64,000 nucleotides of DNA from Alicyclobacillus herbarius DSM 13609. GTDB lineage: Bacteria; Bacillota; Bacilli; Alicyclobacillales; Alicyclobacillaceae. The notes under the pieces are model-generated. The model ran no database searches, was not told the DNA's origin, and saw only the letters and a program-made list of their open reading frames with translations. Positions 7,976 through 16,750 of the stretch are shown here, piece after piece. Made by a program: the position numbers and the translations under genes. How positions within the stretch are numbered: the first letter of the stretch is position 1; each line of letters begins with the position of its first letter. The stretch covers positions 1 to 64,000 of the forward strand of contig NZ_AUMH01000012.1 of the NCBI RefSeq assembly GCF_000430585.1, read 5' to 3'.

Positions 7976-8463
7976 GCGTCGCTGGCTTCAAGGGGCGAAC
8001 GCTTCTCTGCCCTCTGCGTGTGGATTAACATTTCGTTCACAGCTTTCCTCTTGTCAGTCCGGGATTTCGTGGTAACCTAGAGAACGTGACATATGTGTGG
8101 GTCTGAACGGTCTCCGGGGTGCATGGCATCCAATGGGGGACTGTTTTCTTCTGCAAAGACCCGCTGTCGTAAATCCCATGGAAGTCTACGTCCCGGGTGT
8201 TTAAGCGCACACGAATTCCACTTTCAGTTTCCCCACAAACTGAGACAGCAGCGAAAATGGTTTAGGTATTCGACTGGAGGTCGGATTGACGAGCATTGGT
8301 ACGGCCGTTTTTGCTGTCCAAGAAGGATAGCCTTGACAGTTCTGACTTTAGGAAGGGTAGAGCGCTAGTGTTTTCCGGATTTTGAGTGCTGCTCAGTTTT
8401 CCGAAAACCGGAATTTCCGGCGCATGAAAAAGGAGAAAAACACTGCCGGAGGGAGAGGTGTGT
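7976..8463. other. 488-bp gap with promoter-like elements, no supported gene
   Basis: Reading frames here are short and unlike any family. A promoter candidate is TTGTCA (8051-8056), 16 bp, TGG-TAACCT (8073-8078). TCAGTTT and AAACTGA form a hairpin at 8224-8243. TTGACA at 8333-8338 may be a second -35 with a weak -10 near 8358. The fused palindromes just before the next gene are listed separately. Confidence 0.4.
8396..8420. promoter_or_regulatory. two fused palindromes, probable operator of the MFS exporter
   Basis: GTTTTC-C-GAAAAC (8396-8408) is directly joined to CCGGAA-T-TTCCGG (8408-8420), sharing one base. A related half, TTTTCCGGA, occurs at 8371-8379. The array lies 28-40 bp before the ribosome-binding site of the exporter gene, a place typical of repressor binding. 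The protein that binds is unknown, and no TetR or MarR gene is adjacent. Confidence 0.5.
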
Positions 8464-10008
8464 ATGACACAAGAACAGATGGTTCTTCGAAGTTCGGAGA
8501 CAGAGAACGGTACTGTCCGGGTGGCGTCCATCTTCGCCTTAATGATTGCGGGCGCGTTTGTGGCGTTCTTGAACCAGACGTTGATAAATGTCGCGCTGCC
8601 GCAGATTATGGATCGGTTGAACATCAGTGCAACCACGGGGGATTGGTTGGCGACCATTTACATGTTGGTCAACGGGGTGGTTATCCCCGTCACCGCGTTT
8701 CTGCTTGAACGGTTTACAACGCGTCAACTATACCTTGCGTCGATGGCGTTGTTTGCCGTTGGGACGTTGGTTTGCGGGGTCGCACCGAATTTCATCGCCT
8801 TGTTGGTGGGACGTGTGATTCAAGCGGCAGGAGCCGGTGTCCTGATGCCCTTGGTGACTAACGTCATCTTCTCGCTGTTTCCTGTGGAACGCCGTGGTTG
8901 GGCGATGGGGATTTTCGGCATTGCGTTAAACTTTGCGCCGGCGCTGGGCCCCACATTGTCCGGGTGGATTGTCGAAAGCCACTCCTGGCGGATTTTGTTC
9001 TTTATCATTCTGCCCATCGCCGTGGCAGACTTGATTATATCGACCATCTTCTTGCGCAATGTCACGGAGACGCGCAATACGAAGCTCGATGTACTGGGCG
9101 TAATTCTGTCCAGCTTAGGTTTCGGCGGCATTCTGTACGGTTTCAGCACCGCCGGCAGTGCCGGCTGGGGTGCGTCCGACGTGGTGATTGCCTTCGCGGT
9201 GGGCGGAATCTGCCTGCTGTGTTTCGTCTGGAGGCAACTTTCGATTGATCAGCCCATTCTCGAGTTCCGTATTTTCCGCTATTCCATGTTCAGCCTGACG
9301 ACAATCATCCTGTTGATTGTCACGATGGCGATGTTCGCCGGAATGCTGTTGATGCCCATCTACATGCAGAACGTGCGCGGGTTTTCGCCCCTTTTGTCCG
9401 GCTTCATGCTGCTTCCGGGCGGCGTAGTCATGGGCATCATGTCTCCGATTACCGGTCGTTTGTTCGATAAGATAGGGGCGCGTTGGTTGGCCGTGGTCGG
9501 CTTGGCCATAACGACGGCCACCAACTACTGCCTGACGCGGTTGCAGTTGGATACCACCTTCCTGTATGTGACCGCCGTCTACACGGCACGCATGTTCGGT
9601 ATGTCGATTCTCATGATGCCCATCATGACGGCCGGTTTGAATCAGCTGCCCAAACGCTATTATCCGCATGGTACGGCCATGTCGAACACGCTGCGGATGG
9701 TGGCCGGAGCAGTGGGGATGGCTTCATTAGTCAGCATCATGGCCGACCGGACGGCCGTACACCTGAAAGACTTGATGGCGATCCAGCACGTTCTACCCAC
9801 AGAGAAGGCCCAGGCGATTGCCCTCAGCAAGCAGGCGATGGTCATGGGCATCAATGATGCGTTCATGATTGCCACCGGTCTCTTGGTGATTGCGTGGATT
9901 TTGTCTTTCTTCCTGAAAAAGACCACTCCCATGCCGGACTTGATTTCGGATGCTCGCAAACGGCAGGTCGGTGGACCTCGGCGCGTGGCCTGGGGCGTAC
10001 GAGACTGA
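8464..10008 (+). CDS. DHA2-family (14-helix) MFS multidrug efflux transporter
   Basis: A 514-residue 14-helix drug:H+ antiporter of the EmrB/LmrB/QacA branch. NQTLINVALPQIMDRL in helix 1 and WLATIYMLVNGVVIPVTAFL carry motif D1-like features. The helix-5 antiporter motif is present as GIALNFAPALGPTLSGWIVE, and LLPGGVVMGIMSPITGRLFD is typical of the second half. Loop 2-3 reads ERFTTRQLYL, a degenerate version of the general MFS motif. ATG 8464 has GGAGGGAGAGG 6 nt upstream. Probably a single-gene unit with its own operator and terminator. Substrate unknown. Confidence 0.88.
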   Translation: MTQEQMVLRSSETENGTVRVASIFALMIAGAFVAFLNQTLINVALPQIMDRLNISATTGDWLATIYMLVNGVVIPVTAFLLERFTTRQLYLASMALFAVGTLVCGVAPNFIALLVGRVIQAAGAGVLMPLVTNVIFSLFPVERRGWAMGIFGIALNFAPALGPTLSGWIVESHSWRILFFIILPIAVADLIISTIFLRNVTETRNTKLDVLGVILSSLGFGGILYGFSTAGSAGWGASDVVIAFAVGGICLLCFVWRQLSIDQPILEFRIFRYSMFSLTTIILLIVTMAMFAGMLLMPIYMQNVRGFSPLLSGFMLLPGGVVMGIMSPITGRLFDKIGARWLAVVGLAITTATNYCLTRLQLDTTFLYVTAVYTARMFGMSILMMPIMTAGLNQLPKRYYPHGTAMSNTLRMVAGAVGMASLVSIMADRTAVHLKDLMAIQHVLPTEKAQAIALSKQAMVMGINDAFMIATGLLVIAWILSFFLKKTTPMPDLISDARKRQVGGPRRVAWGVRD

Positions 10009-10065
10009 CCGACCAACCGGTGTATGGGACGAACCGAAAATCCTACAGACGTGTGGGAAGCAGAC

Positions 10066-10097
10066 AAGCGGCGGTCCAAACCAGGGCTGCCGCTTTT
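10066..10097 (+). terminator. Rho-independent terminator after the exporter gene
   Basis: AAGCGGCGGTCC (10066-10077) pairs with GGGCTGCCGCTT (10084-10095), using two G-U pairs around a 6-nt loop, and ends in TTTT. Confidence 0.7.
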
Positions 10098-10226
10098 GCT
10101 GTGCCTGTGTATGAGAAGATGGTATTCCCGCCTCTCTGTCACAGACTTAACGGGTTTCTTACATTGATGATGGCAGGCTTGTTCCGCGGAAGGTCACAAG
10201 ATGACCATACTTGCCCGGAATATCAA

Positions 10227-10254
10227 TTGTTTTTAACTCGTGGAACGGTACAAT
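10227..10254 (+). promoter_or_regulatory. sigma-A-type promoter candidate for the VOC gene
   Basis: TTGTTT (10227-10232), 16-bp spacer, TACAAT (10249-10254). It opens a 130-nt leader before the VOC gene. Confidence 0.5.
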
Positions 10255-10279
10255 CAATTACGTATAAAGGTAGAGTCGT

Positions 10280-10323
10280 GGCGGCGCCTCGCGAGCCTGA
10301 ACAACGTCTGGCGGGGCGCCGCC
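10280..10323. repeat. inverted repeat in the leader of the VOC gene
   Basis: GGCGGCGCC (10280-10288) and GGCGCCGCC (10315-10323) are perfect inverted arms separated by 26 nt. There is no T run after it, so a terminator is unlikely. The rest of the 379-bp gap 10009-10387 holds only the terminator and promoter listed. Confidence 0.5.
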
Positions 10324-10387
10324 CTCAGCATCTTTCAGGGAACCTGTTTACAGAATAACGCCCTTTTTGAAAAGGGGGAAACCGCGA

Positions 10388-10840
10388 GTGGCTGAAGGCA
10401 TACTGGGTACCCGGGTGATCACGCAGATTGGCATCATCGTCCGTGATATTGAAGCAACCGCGAAGGCATACGCGGAGTTTTTTGGGGTCGAAACCCCCGC
10501 CTGGCAATTGACGGACGGTCCGGACAAGGCGCACACAGCGTACCAGGGCCGTCCGACCGAAGCGCGGGCGAAGCTGGCGTTCTTCCATATGGGATCAGTG
10601 GACATTGAGCTTATCGAACCGGTTGGTGGTCCGAGTACTTGGCAGGAATTTCTCGATACCCATGGCGAAGGCGTTCATCACATTGCGTTTGTCATCAAGG
10701 ACATGCAGGGCAAACTGGAGAGGCTCCGCACACTCGGCTTTCCGCGTTTGCAGCGGGGGGATTATGAAGGCGGACGTTATGCTTACGTGGACGCAAGCCA
10801 TGCATTGAAGCTCATCATTGAACTGCTTGAGAACGATTGA
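10388..10840 (+). CDS. VOC (glyoxalase/bleomycin resistance) superfamily protein
   Basis: About 150 residues with one complete VOC module pair: ITQIGIIVRDIEATAKAYAEFFG at the start, SVDIELIEPVGG in the middle, GVHHIAFVIKDM and KLIIELLE at the end. The arrangement resembles methylmalonyl-CoA epimerase and related sugar-cluster VOC proteins, with metal ligands likely at the His of GVHHIAF and the final Glu. Function not assigned. GTG 10388 follows AAAGGGGG with a 9-nt gap. It precedes the mannan cluster but may be transcribed separately, since 239 bp with its own signals follow. Confidence 0.75.
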   Translation: MAEGILGTRVITQIGIIVRDIEATAKAYAEFFGVETPAWQLTDGPDKAHTAYQGRPTEARAKLAFFHMGSVDIELIEPVGGPSTWQEFLDTHGEGVHHIAFVIKDMQGKLERLRTLGFPRLQRGDYEGGRYAYVDASHALKLIIELLEND

Positions 10841-10899
10841 GTCGATTACGCCTGACTTTTGGACTCGAGCACGCGATTGAGGTGCTCCGAGGGTGACGT

Positions 10900-10934
10900 A
10901 TGTTTTCTTGGTTAGTTGTTTGTTAGGAAAACAT
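10900..10934. repeat. inverted repeat upstream of the mannan cluster
   Basis: ATGTTTTC (10900-10907) and GAAAACAT (10927-10934) are perfect inverted arms with a 19-nt loop in an AT-rich stretch. It could be an operator for the GH113 operon. Confidence 0.45.
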
Positions 10935-10987
10935 ATTGGATATAGACGAAAGAAACACCATAAATATTCATTTTGTTCATGTTCGCC

Positions 10988-11001
10988 TGAAACCGATTTC
11001 G
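10988..11001 (+). promoter_or_regulatory. candidate CcpA cre site for the mannan cluster
   Basis: TGAAACCGATTTCG fits the cre consensus TGWNANCGNTNWCA at every fixed position except the last. It lies 79 bp before the GH113 start, where CcpA repression of sugar operons is common. The window also encodes HprK and Crh. Confidence 0.6.
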
Positions 11002-11079
11002 ATAGAGTGTGGTCAGGAGGCCAAGCACGCACGGCCTGCCTGTAGAATGCGGTGACGGCGAACCGGGAGAGGTGCGGGT

Positions 11080-12015
11080 ATGGAATATATTCGCGGGATG
11101 ACCTGGGGTTGGGTGGGGATTCCCGGCACGTGGGGAACCCCAGAGGCAGAGCACTCAATTGAGGAAGCCGTCAAGCTGGGGATTAACTGGGTGACGATTG
11201 CCTTCCAGGGTCTGCAGGATAAGCCGCAGTCGACGCAGATTGACTTCGGCGGCGGAGATACGCTGGAGGATGCGGACATTCGCTGGGCGATTCGCCGGTT
11301 CCACGACCGGGGCATCAAGGTCTGTCTGAAACCGGTGGTGAACTGCCGGGACGGCACTTGGCGGGCGCACATCAACTTCTTTGACCACGAGGTCCCGGGC
11401 GAGCCCGGCTGGAGCGCATGGTGGCAGAGTTACGAGGCGTTCATTCTGCACTACGCGGTTATGGCCGAGGAGACCGGGTGCGAGATGTTCTGCGTCGGTT
11501 GCGAGATGGTGCAGGCCGACAGGCGAGTGGACGATTGGCGGCGGTTGATTGCCCGCGTTCGTGACGTGTACTCGGGCCTGGTCACGTACAACTGCGACAA
11601 GTATCAGGAAGAGCACGTGCAGTTCTGGGATGCGGTGGATGTGATTTCCTCCAGTGGCTACTACGCGCTCGACCGTTGGCCGGTGCGTGTCCCAGAGCTG
11701 CGGGCGTTTGCAGAGCGTTGGCAGAAACCGTTTTTCTTCATGGAGGTCGGTTGTCCGAGCCGGAGCGGATCGGCCCAGGTACCGTACGACTGGACGCACC
11801 CTGGTGCGATTAACGTGACGGAGCAGGATGAATTCTATCGCGTGATGTTTGCAGCCCTGGAAGACGAGCCGTGGTTTTACGGGTACATGCTGTGGGACTG
11901 GCCGGCGCGCCTGTATCCACTGACGCAGGCGGCCAACGACCGCGGCTACTGCGTGTACGGAAAGCCCGCCGCGCGGCGGATCTTTGAACACTATGCCGCG
12001 AAGGCGACGCGTTGA
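11080..12015 (+). CDS. GH113 beta-1,4-mannanase, intracellular
   Basis: A 311-residue TIM-barrel glycosidase of family GH113 (clan GH-A), the family founded by the Alicyclobacillus acidocaldarius enzyme ManA. The acid/base is best placed at Glu142 (FCVGCEM) and the nucleophile at Glu222 (FFFMEVGCPSR), at the ends of strands 4 and 7. Further barrel signatures are YIRGMTWGW, NWVTIAFQG, VCLKPVVN, VDVISSSGYYAL and WFYGYMLWDWPARLYP. No signal peptide is seen, so it should act in the cytoplasm on imported manno-oligosaccharides. It is followed 64 bp later by the beta-mannosidase. The start has GGGAGAGGTGCGGGT upstream. Confidence 0.88.
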   Translation: MEYIRGMTWGWVGIPGTWGTPEAEHSIEEAVKLGINWVTIAFQGLQDKPQSTQIDFGGGDTLEDADIRWAIRRFHDRGIKVCLKPVVNCRDGTWRAHINFFDHEVPGEPGWSAWWQSYEAFILHYAVMAEETGCEMFCVGCEMVQADRRVDDWRRLIARVRDVYSGLVTYNCDKYQEEHVQFWDAVDVISSSGYYALDRWPVRVPELRAFAERWQKPFFFMEVGCPSRSGSAQVPYDWTHPGAINVTEQDEFYRVMFAALEDEPWFYGYMLWDWPARLYPLTQAANDRGYCVYGKPAARRIFEHYAAKATR

Positions 12016-12079
12016 GCCCGACCAGCGGGGTAATATTTGAACGGTATGGTGCAGGCGGAAAGAGATAGGAGGACTTCCT

Positions 12080-14539
12080 TTGTTGATCGACTTAAACGGG
12101 AATTGGCGGATGAAATCCGTAAACGGGGAGGAGTGGCTGCCGGCGCAGGTACCGGGTTCGGTCTATCTGGACCTGTTGCGCGCCGGACGTATTCCGGATC
12201 CGTTTTATCGGGATAATGAGTTGCGCGTCTTTGACGTTGCCAAACAGGACTACGTATATGAGCGCGAGTTTTCGGTCGATGAACGGCTCATGGCTTGTGA
12301 CCGGGTGCTCTTAACCTGTCTGGGGCTGGACACGCTGGCGGAAATCGAGATCAACGGCACGCCTGTGGCGCGGACCGACAACATGCACCGAACCTACGAG
12401 TTCGAGATCAAGTCGCTGCTGCAAGTGGGACAAAATCGAATTCGAGTCGTGTTCCGCTCGGCCCTAAACTACATCCTCGATAAGAACGCGGACGATCCGC
12501 TCTGGGGACCGGAGGATTCGGTGGAAGGTTTCCCGCATCTACGCAAGGGTCACTACATGTTTGGCTGGGACTGGGGACCGAAGATCCCAGATTTGGGCAT
12601 CTGGCGGGACATTTACATCCGTGGCTATGAGACGGGCCGGATTGAGGATGTGCGCATCGATCAGCATCACCGAGCGGGCCAGGTTACGCTGGACGTGCAC
12701 GTGGACGTAGAGGTGTGGCAGGACGCGGCCCTCGACCTCGTGGTGGAGGTCACGGCACCCGATGGACAGGTTCAATCGGTGCGGCGCGTGGCCGGTGTGG
12801 GTGGCCTGGTGACGGTGGAGATTGAGAATCCGAAGCTCTGGTGGCCCAACGGGTACGGGGAGCAGCCGTTGTATGACGTTCAGGTGCGTCTCGAACAGGG
12901 CGGCCAGACCCGTGACGAACGAAATCTGCGCATCGGCTTGCGTACGATTCGCCTGGTGCGCGAATCGGATGCGTGGGGCGAATCGTTCCTGTTTGAGGTC
13001 AATGGATTGCGCATCTTTGCCTGCGGCGCCAACTACATCCCGGAGGACAACCTGTTGTCGCGACGCAGCCTGGAGAAGACGCGGCGCCTCTTGGAGGACT
13101 GTGTGGCAGCCAACTTCAACTTCATCCGCGTCTGGGGCGGTGGACTCTACCCGGAGGATTATTTCTACGACTTGTGTGACGAGCTGGGGCTGGTGGTCTG
13201 GCAGGACTTCATGTTTGCCTGCGGAGTCTACCGATTGACCCCGGAATTTGAAGCCAACATCCGTCAAGAAGCCATCGACAACCTGCGCCGCTTGCGTCAC
13301 CATGCAAGCCTCGGACTCCTCTGCGGCAATAACGAGATGGAAGTTGCCTGGGTGGAATGGCAGTTCCCGAAATCAGACGACCTGCGTCAGGATTACCTGC
13401 GCATGTTTGAACAGGTTCTCGCCGAAGTGGCGCGGGCGGAGGCGCCGCAAGTAGACTACTGGCCGGCCTCACCTTCGTCCGGGGGCGGTTTTGACAACCC
13501 GAACGACGAGAACCGTGGCGATGTCCACTATTGGGATGTCTGGCACGGACTCAAGCCGTTCACCGAATACCGGAAGTTCCACTTTCGCTTCTGCTCCGAG
13601 TTCGGTTTTCAATCGTTCCCTTCGCTGAAGACGATTGAGACCTTCACCGAGCCAGAGGACCGCAACGTGTTCTCGTATGTGATGGAGAACCATCAGAAGA
13701 ACGGATCGGCCAATGGTAAGATCCTTTACTATTTAGCGGAAAACTTCCGTTATCCCAAGGACCTGGCGGCACTTGCGTACACGTCGCAGATTCTCCAGGC
13801 TGAGGCCATCAAGTACGGTGTGGAGCACTGGCGGCGCCATCGCGGCCGCTGCATGGGGGCCATCTACTGGCAGCTGAACGACTGCTGGCCGGTCGCTTCC
13901 TGGTCGAGCATTGATTATTATGGTCGATGGAAAGCTCTGCACTACTTCGCCAAGCGGTTTTTTGATCCCATCCTCATCTCGGCCTGCGAGGAGGGGAGCC
14001 AGGTGGGGCTATGGGTGACCAATGATCGGCTCCAGCAGGTTTCCGGGACGGTGCGCTGGCGGGTTCTGGATGAGCGGTCGCGAGTGCTGCGGGCTGGCGA
14101 TGAGACGATTACGGTTGCCGCTCTGAGCGCGGAAAAAGTGGTCGACCTTGATTTGTCGGACTTCTTTGCAGACATGGACACCCGCCGCCGGACGTATTTG
14201 GAATACACCCTCGAGACGGTGGAAGGGGTTCGACAGGGAACGCTGCTGTTTGTGCCGGCGAAACACTTTGAGTTTGCCGATCCGCACCTGTCCGCGGCGG
14301 TGGAGGACCTTGGCGACGCCTTCGCGGTGCGCGTTTCCGCAGAGGCCTACGCGAAGTACGTAGCTCTCGATTTGGTAGGGGCGGATGCGGTATTCAGCGA
14401 CAATTTCTTTGACCTGTCGGCGGATGCGCCGCGCACAGTCACCGTGCCCAAGTCTTCTCTGTCTCAACCAATGTCTTTGGCTGAGTTCTCGAAGTCGCTG
14501 CAGGTAACCAGTCTTTACGATACGTATGACCACGAATGA
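12080..14539 (+). CDS. GH2 beta-mannosidase, cytoplasmic
   Basis: An 819-residue GH2 enzyme with the usual order: jelly-roll sugar-binding domain (from about residue 5, WRMKSVNGEEWLPAQVPGSV), immunoglobulin-like domain (about 190-285), TIM barrel (about 300-590), C-terminal beta domain. The acid/base is the Glu in LLCGNNEMEVAW and the nucleophile the Glu in RFCSEFGFQSFPS. YEREF, HMFGWDWGP-like YMFGWDWGP and FACGANYIPED mark the beta-mannosidase branch. No signal peptide. It releases mannose from the GH113 products. The start is TTG (12080 or 12083) 6-9 nt after AGGAGGA. Confidence 0.9.
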   Translation: MLIDLNGNWRMKSVNGEEWLPAQVPGSVYLDLLRAGRIPDPFYRDNELRVFDVAKQDYVYEREFSVDERLMACDRVLLTCLGLDTLAEIEINGTPVARTDNMHRTYEFEIKSLLQVGQNRIRVVFRSALNYILDKNADDPLWGPEDSVEGFPHLRKGHYMFGWDWGPKIPDLGIWRDIYIRGYETGRIEDVRIDQHHRAGQVTLDVHVDVEVWQDAALDLVVEVTAPDGQVQSVRRVAGVGGLVTVEIENPKLWWPNGYGEQPLYDVQVRLEQGGQTRDERNLRIGLRTIRLVRESDAWGESFLFEVNGLRIFACGANYIPEDNLLSRRSLEKTRRLLEDCVAANFNFIRVWGGGLYPEDYFYDLCDELGLVVWQDFMFACGVYRLTPEFEANIRQEAIDNLRRLRHHASLGLLCGNNEMEVAWVEWQFPKSDDLRQDYLRMFEQVLAEVARAEAPQVDYWPASPSSGGGFDNPNDENRGDVHYWDVWHGLKPFTEYRKFHFRFCSEFGFQSFPSLKTIETFTEPEDRNVFSYVMENHQKNGSANGKILYYLAENFRYPKDLAALAYTSQILQAEAIKYGVEHWRRHRGRCMGAIYWQLNDCWPVASWSSIDYYGRWKALHYFAKRFFDPILISACEEGSQVGLWVTNDRLQQVSGTVRWRVLDERSRVLRAGDETITVAALSAEKVVDLDLSDFFADMDTRRRTYLEYTLETVEGVRQGTLLFVPAKHFEFADPHLSAAVEDLGDAFAVRVSAEAYAKYVALDLVGADAVFSDNFFDLSADAPRTVTVPKSSLSQPMSLAEFSKSLQVTSLYDTYDHE

Positions 14540-14590
14540 CAGACGCCTGGCGGGTGCGCCGCCGGCGCTGGAAATGGAGGATTACCCGCC

Positions 14591-15508
14591 TTGTACAGCA
14601 TTGGGGTTGACTTGGGAGGTACGAAAATCTTAACCGGTGTGCTCGATGAGCAGGGCGAGTTGCACCATACCTTGGAGGTGCCTACGCTGGCCGCCAGGGG
14701 GCCGGAGGCCGTCATTCAGCGCATCCGCAGCACGGTGGATGAGATGCTCAACCGGGTAGGTCGCGCCAACGTTCTGGGTCTCGGCGTAGGCGCTCCAGGG
14801 CCGCTCAATCCGCATACCGGCACGGTGCTGGGACCGCCCAATCTGCCGGGGTGGGACTGCATCCCCTTGCGGGACGAGCTGCAAGCGGTGTACGGGCTGC
14901 CGGTGTACCTGGAGAATGACGCCAATGCTGCGGCCGTCGCGGAGCACCGGTTTGGCGCCGGTCAGGGGAGTCGGAACATGGTCTACATTACCGTCAGCAC
15001 CGGCATCGGGGGTGGCGTCGTGATTGACGGCCAAGTGCGCCAGGGGGCGGCCGGCGGTTTTGCCGAGATTGGCCACATGATTGTCGATCCGTCCGGCGTC
15101 CCCTGCAACTGCGGCAACCGGGGCTGCCTGGAGGCGGTCGCCTCCGGGACGGCGATTGCGCGCATGGCCACCGAGGCGTTCGGCCGCGGCCTGACCGCAC
15201 AGGAAGTGGCGGATTTGGCCGCAGGCGGGAACGCCAAGGCCAGGCAGGTGCTCGACACGGCGTTTCGCTACCTGGGCATCGGCGTGGTGAACATCGTCAA
15301 TCTGTTCGATCCGGACCTGATTGTCATCGGCGGCGGAGTGGCGCGCATCGGTCAGCCCCTGTTTGACGCAATCCACGAGGCGCTCATGCACAACGACTTC
15401 CGCCGGAACTACGGGATGGACGTGCCGATTGTACCGGCCCGCCTCGGCACCAAGGCGGGCGTCATCGGCGCCGCCGCGCTGCCGTGGCTGGCTAGCGAAC
15501 AGGCGTAA
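14591..15508 (+). CDS. ROK-family sugar kinase (glucokinase/mannokinase-like)
   Basis: A 305-residue ROK kinase. ATP site YSIGVDLGGTKILTGVLD; substrate and zinc motif GFAEIGHMIV with CNCGNRGCLEA 12 residues on; ENDANAAAVAE carries the catalytic Asp. In this operon it probably phosphorylates mannose made by the beta-mannosidase; glucokinase activity is also possible. TTG 14591 follows GGAGGA with a 10-nt gap, so two of the three sugar enzymes use TTG. Expression ends at the terminator at 15605. A second ROK kinase occurs at 31055. Confidence 0.87.
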   Translation: MYSIGVDLGGTKILTGVLDEQGELHHTLEVPTLAARGPEAVIQRIRSTVDEMLNRVGRANVLGLGVGAPGPLNPHTGTVLGPPNLPGWDCIPLRDELQAVYGLPVYLENDANAAAVAEHRFGAGQGSRNMVYITVSTGIGGGVVIDGQVRQGAAGGFAEIGHMIVDPSGVPCNCGNRGCLEAVASGTAIARMATEAFGRGLTAQEVADLAAGGNAKARQVLDTAFRYLGIGVVNIVNLFDPDLIVIGGGVARIGQPLFDAIHEALMHNDFRRNYGMDVPIVPARLGTKAGVIGAAALPWLASEQA

Positions 15509-15604
15509 AGCCCTCGGCCCCTATATTGGCGGGGATGGTATGACGCCGTCACGGCCAAAGCTGGTTGTCACGGACGTGGGCAATAGGTACGCAATCGACA
15601 GCAA

Positions 15605-15633
15605 GGCTGGCTCTTGGATGAGCCGGCCTTTTT
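15605..15633 (+). terminator. Rho-independent terminator of the mannan operon
   Basis: GGCTGGCTC (15605-15613) and GAGCCGGCC (15620-15628) pair with one G-U, 6-nt loop, then TTTTT. Confidence 0.85.
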
Positions 15634-15639
15634 ATACGC

Positions 15640-15667
15640 TTGCAAACCGGTGAGGGCACTGTATAAT
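15640..15667 (+). promoter_or_regulatory. sigma-A promoter of the radical SAM gene
   Basis: TTGCAA (15640-15645), 16-bp spacer, TATAAT (15662-15667), directly behind the terminator of the mannan operon. Confidence 0.7.
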
Positions 15668-15746
15668 GGGTTATGGGAACATATGTTCGTATCATGCGTA
15701 CCGTGGTGGTGGAACACGGTCTGGATATAGAGAAGGGATGGGGCTC

Positions 15747-16736
15747 ATGCGTCAACCGCCGATCTACGAGGACATTGCAACCAAGCAGACGATGAACCGG
15801 GTGACTGCCCCGGGCATGCCGTTCGATTGGTCTATCAATCCGTATCGGGGTTGTACGCACGGATGCAGCTTTTGTTACGCGCGCGTGACGCACACCTACC
15901 TGGGCATGGAGGCGGATGACTCCTTTCGCAGCAACATTCTGGTGAAAGCCAACGCCGCGGAGGCGCTGGAGCAGCAGCTGGAGCGCAGGCTGCGCCGCCT
16001 TGGCGGCGACTTGGAGCGTTTGGCGGCAGAAATCGGTCTGGTGACCATCGGTACCGCCACGGACCCGTATCAGCCGATTGAGGCGAAGCGCCAGATTACA
16101 CGGCAGTGTCTTGAGGTGCTGGCGGAATACCAGGTGCCCACCTCTATTACGACCCGCTCGCCGCTCATCCTTCGCGACCTCCCCATCCTCAAGAGAATGC
16201 GTTTGCATTCCATCAATATCAGCGTGCATACTCTGGATAAACAAGTCTGGCGCAATCTCGAGCCGGCGACTCCAGCGCCCGAAAAACGATTGACTGCGGT
16301 ACGCGAATTGGTCGCCAACGGTCTCCCAGCAGGGGTGTTTCTAGCGCCCATCGTTCCTTATCTGACCGACTCGATGTCACACTTGCGGGCCGTTGTTGAA
16401 GCCGCGGCCGTTGTCGGAGCTCGTTTCTTGGTGCCGTCCATCCTGCGTCTCACCCCCGAGGTCAAGCGGTGGTTCATGCAGGTTCTGTGCCAGCGTTATC
16501 CAGAACTTGTGGTACCGTACCAGCGACTGTATCGAGGGGTATATCCGCCCGTGACGTATGCCCGACCGGTCTTGCGGCGAGCACAGAGCGTGATGGAAGA
16601 GTTTGGACTGAGCGGGTATATTCGGACAAGGGCGGAGTCTGCACCCATGACACCAAACGCAGGGAGCGGTGGTTCAACAACTTGTACAAACGGGGCTTTG
16701 GCCCGGATCAGCCAGCAGTTGGAGCTGCCCATCTGA
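15747..16736 (+). CDS. radical SAM protein, SPL/Rv2578c-like family
   Basis: About 329 residues. The radical SAM cluster is CTHGCSFC (CX3CX2C), within WSINPYRGCTHGCSFCYAR, the signature of the group related to spore photoproduct lyase (Rv2578c/SplB-like). GTATDPYQPIEAKRQITR and TTRSPLILRDLPIL are further family motifs. It binds a 4Fe-4S cluster and S-adenosylmethionine. Its substrate is unknown. ATG 15747 is chosen since AGAAGGGATGG ends about 6 nt before it; ATG 15738 lies on that site. Confidence 0.82.
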   Translation: MRQPPIYEDIATKQTMNRVTAPGMPFDWSINPYRGCTHGCSFCYARVTHTYLGMEADDSFRSNILVKANAAEALEQQLERRLRRLGGDLERLAAEIGLVTIGTATDPYQPIEAKRQITRQCLEVLAEYQVPTSITTRSPLILRDLPILKRMRLHSINISVHTLDKQVWRNLEPATPAPEKRLTAVRELVANGLPAGVFLAPIVPYLTDSMSHLRAVVEAAAVVGARFLVPSILRLTPEVKRWFMQVLCQRYPELVVPYQRLYRGVYPPVTYARPVLRRAQSVMEEFGLSGYIRTRAESAPMTPNAGSGGSTTCTNGALARISQQLELPI

Positions 16737-16750
16737 AGGATTTCCGTGCA

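Noticed and set aside
8286-8330. 14-codon leader peptide (TTG start after TGGAGG)
   Set aside because: Too short to judge, not followed by an attenuator-type hairpin and T run.
8093-8368. 91-codon frame in the gap before the drug exporter
   Set aside because: No ribosome-binding site and no family-like segments; overlaps promoter-like signals.
10280-10323. Riboswitch in the leader of the VOC gene
   Set aside because: Only one inverted pair is visible, with no conserved core or terminator.
9894-10358. 154-codon frame over the end of the exporter gene
   Set aside because: Runs through the exporter 3' end and the terminator at 10066.
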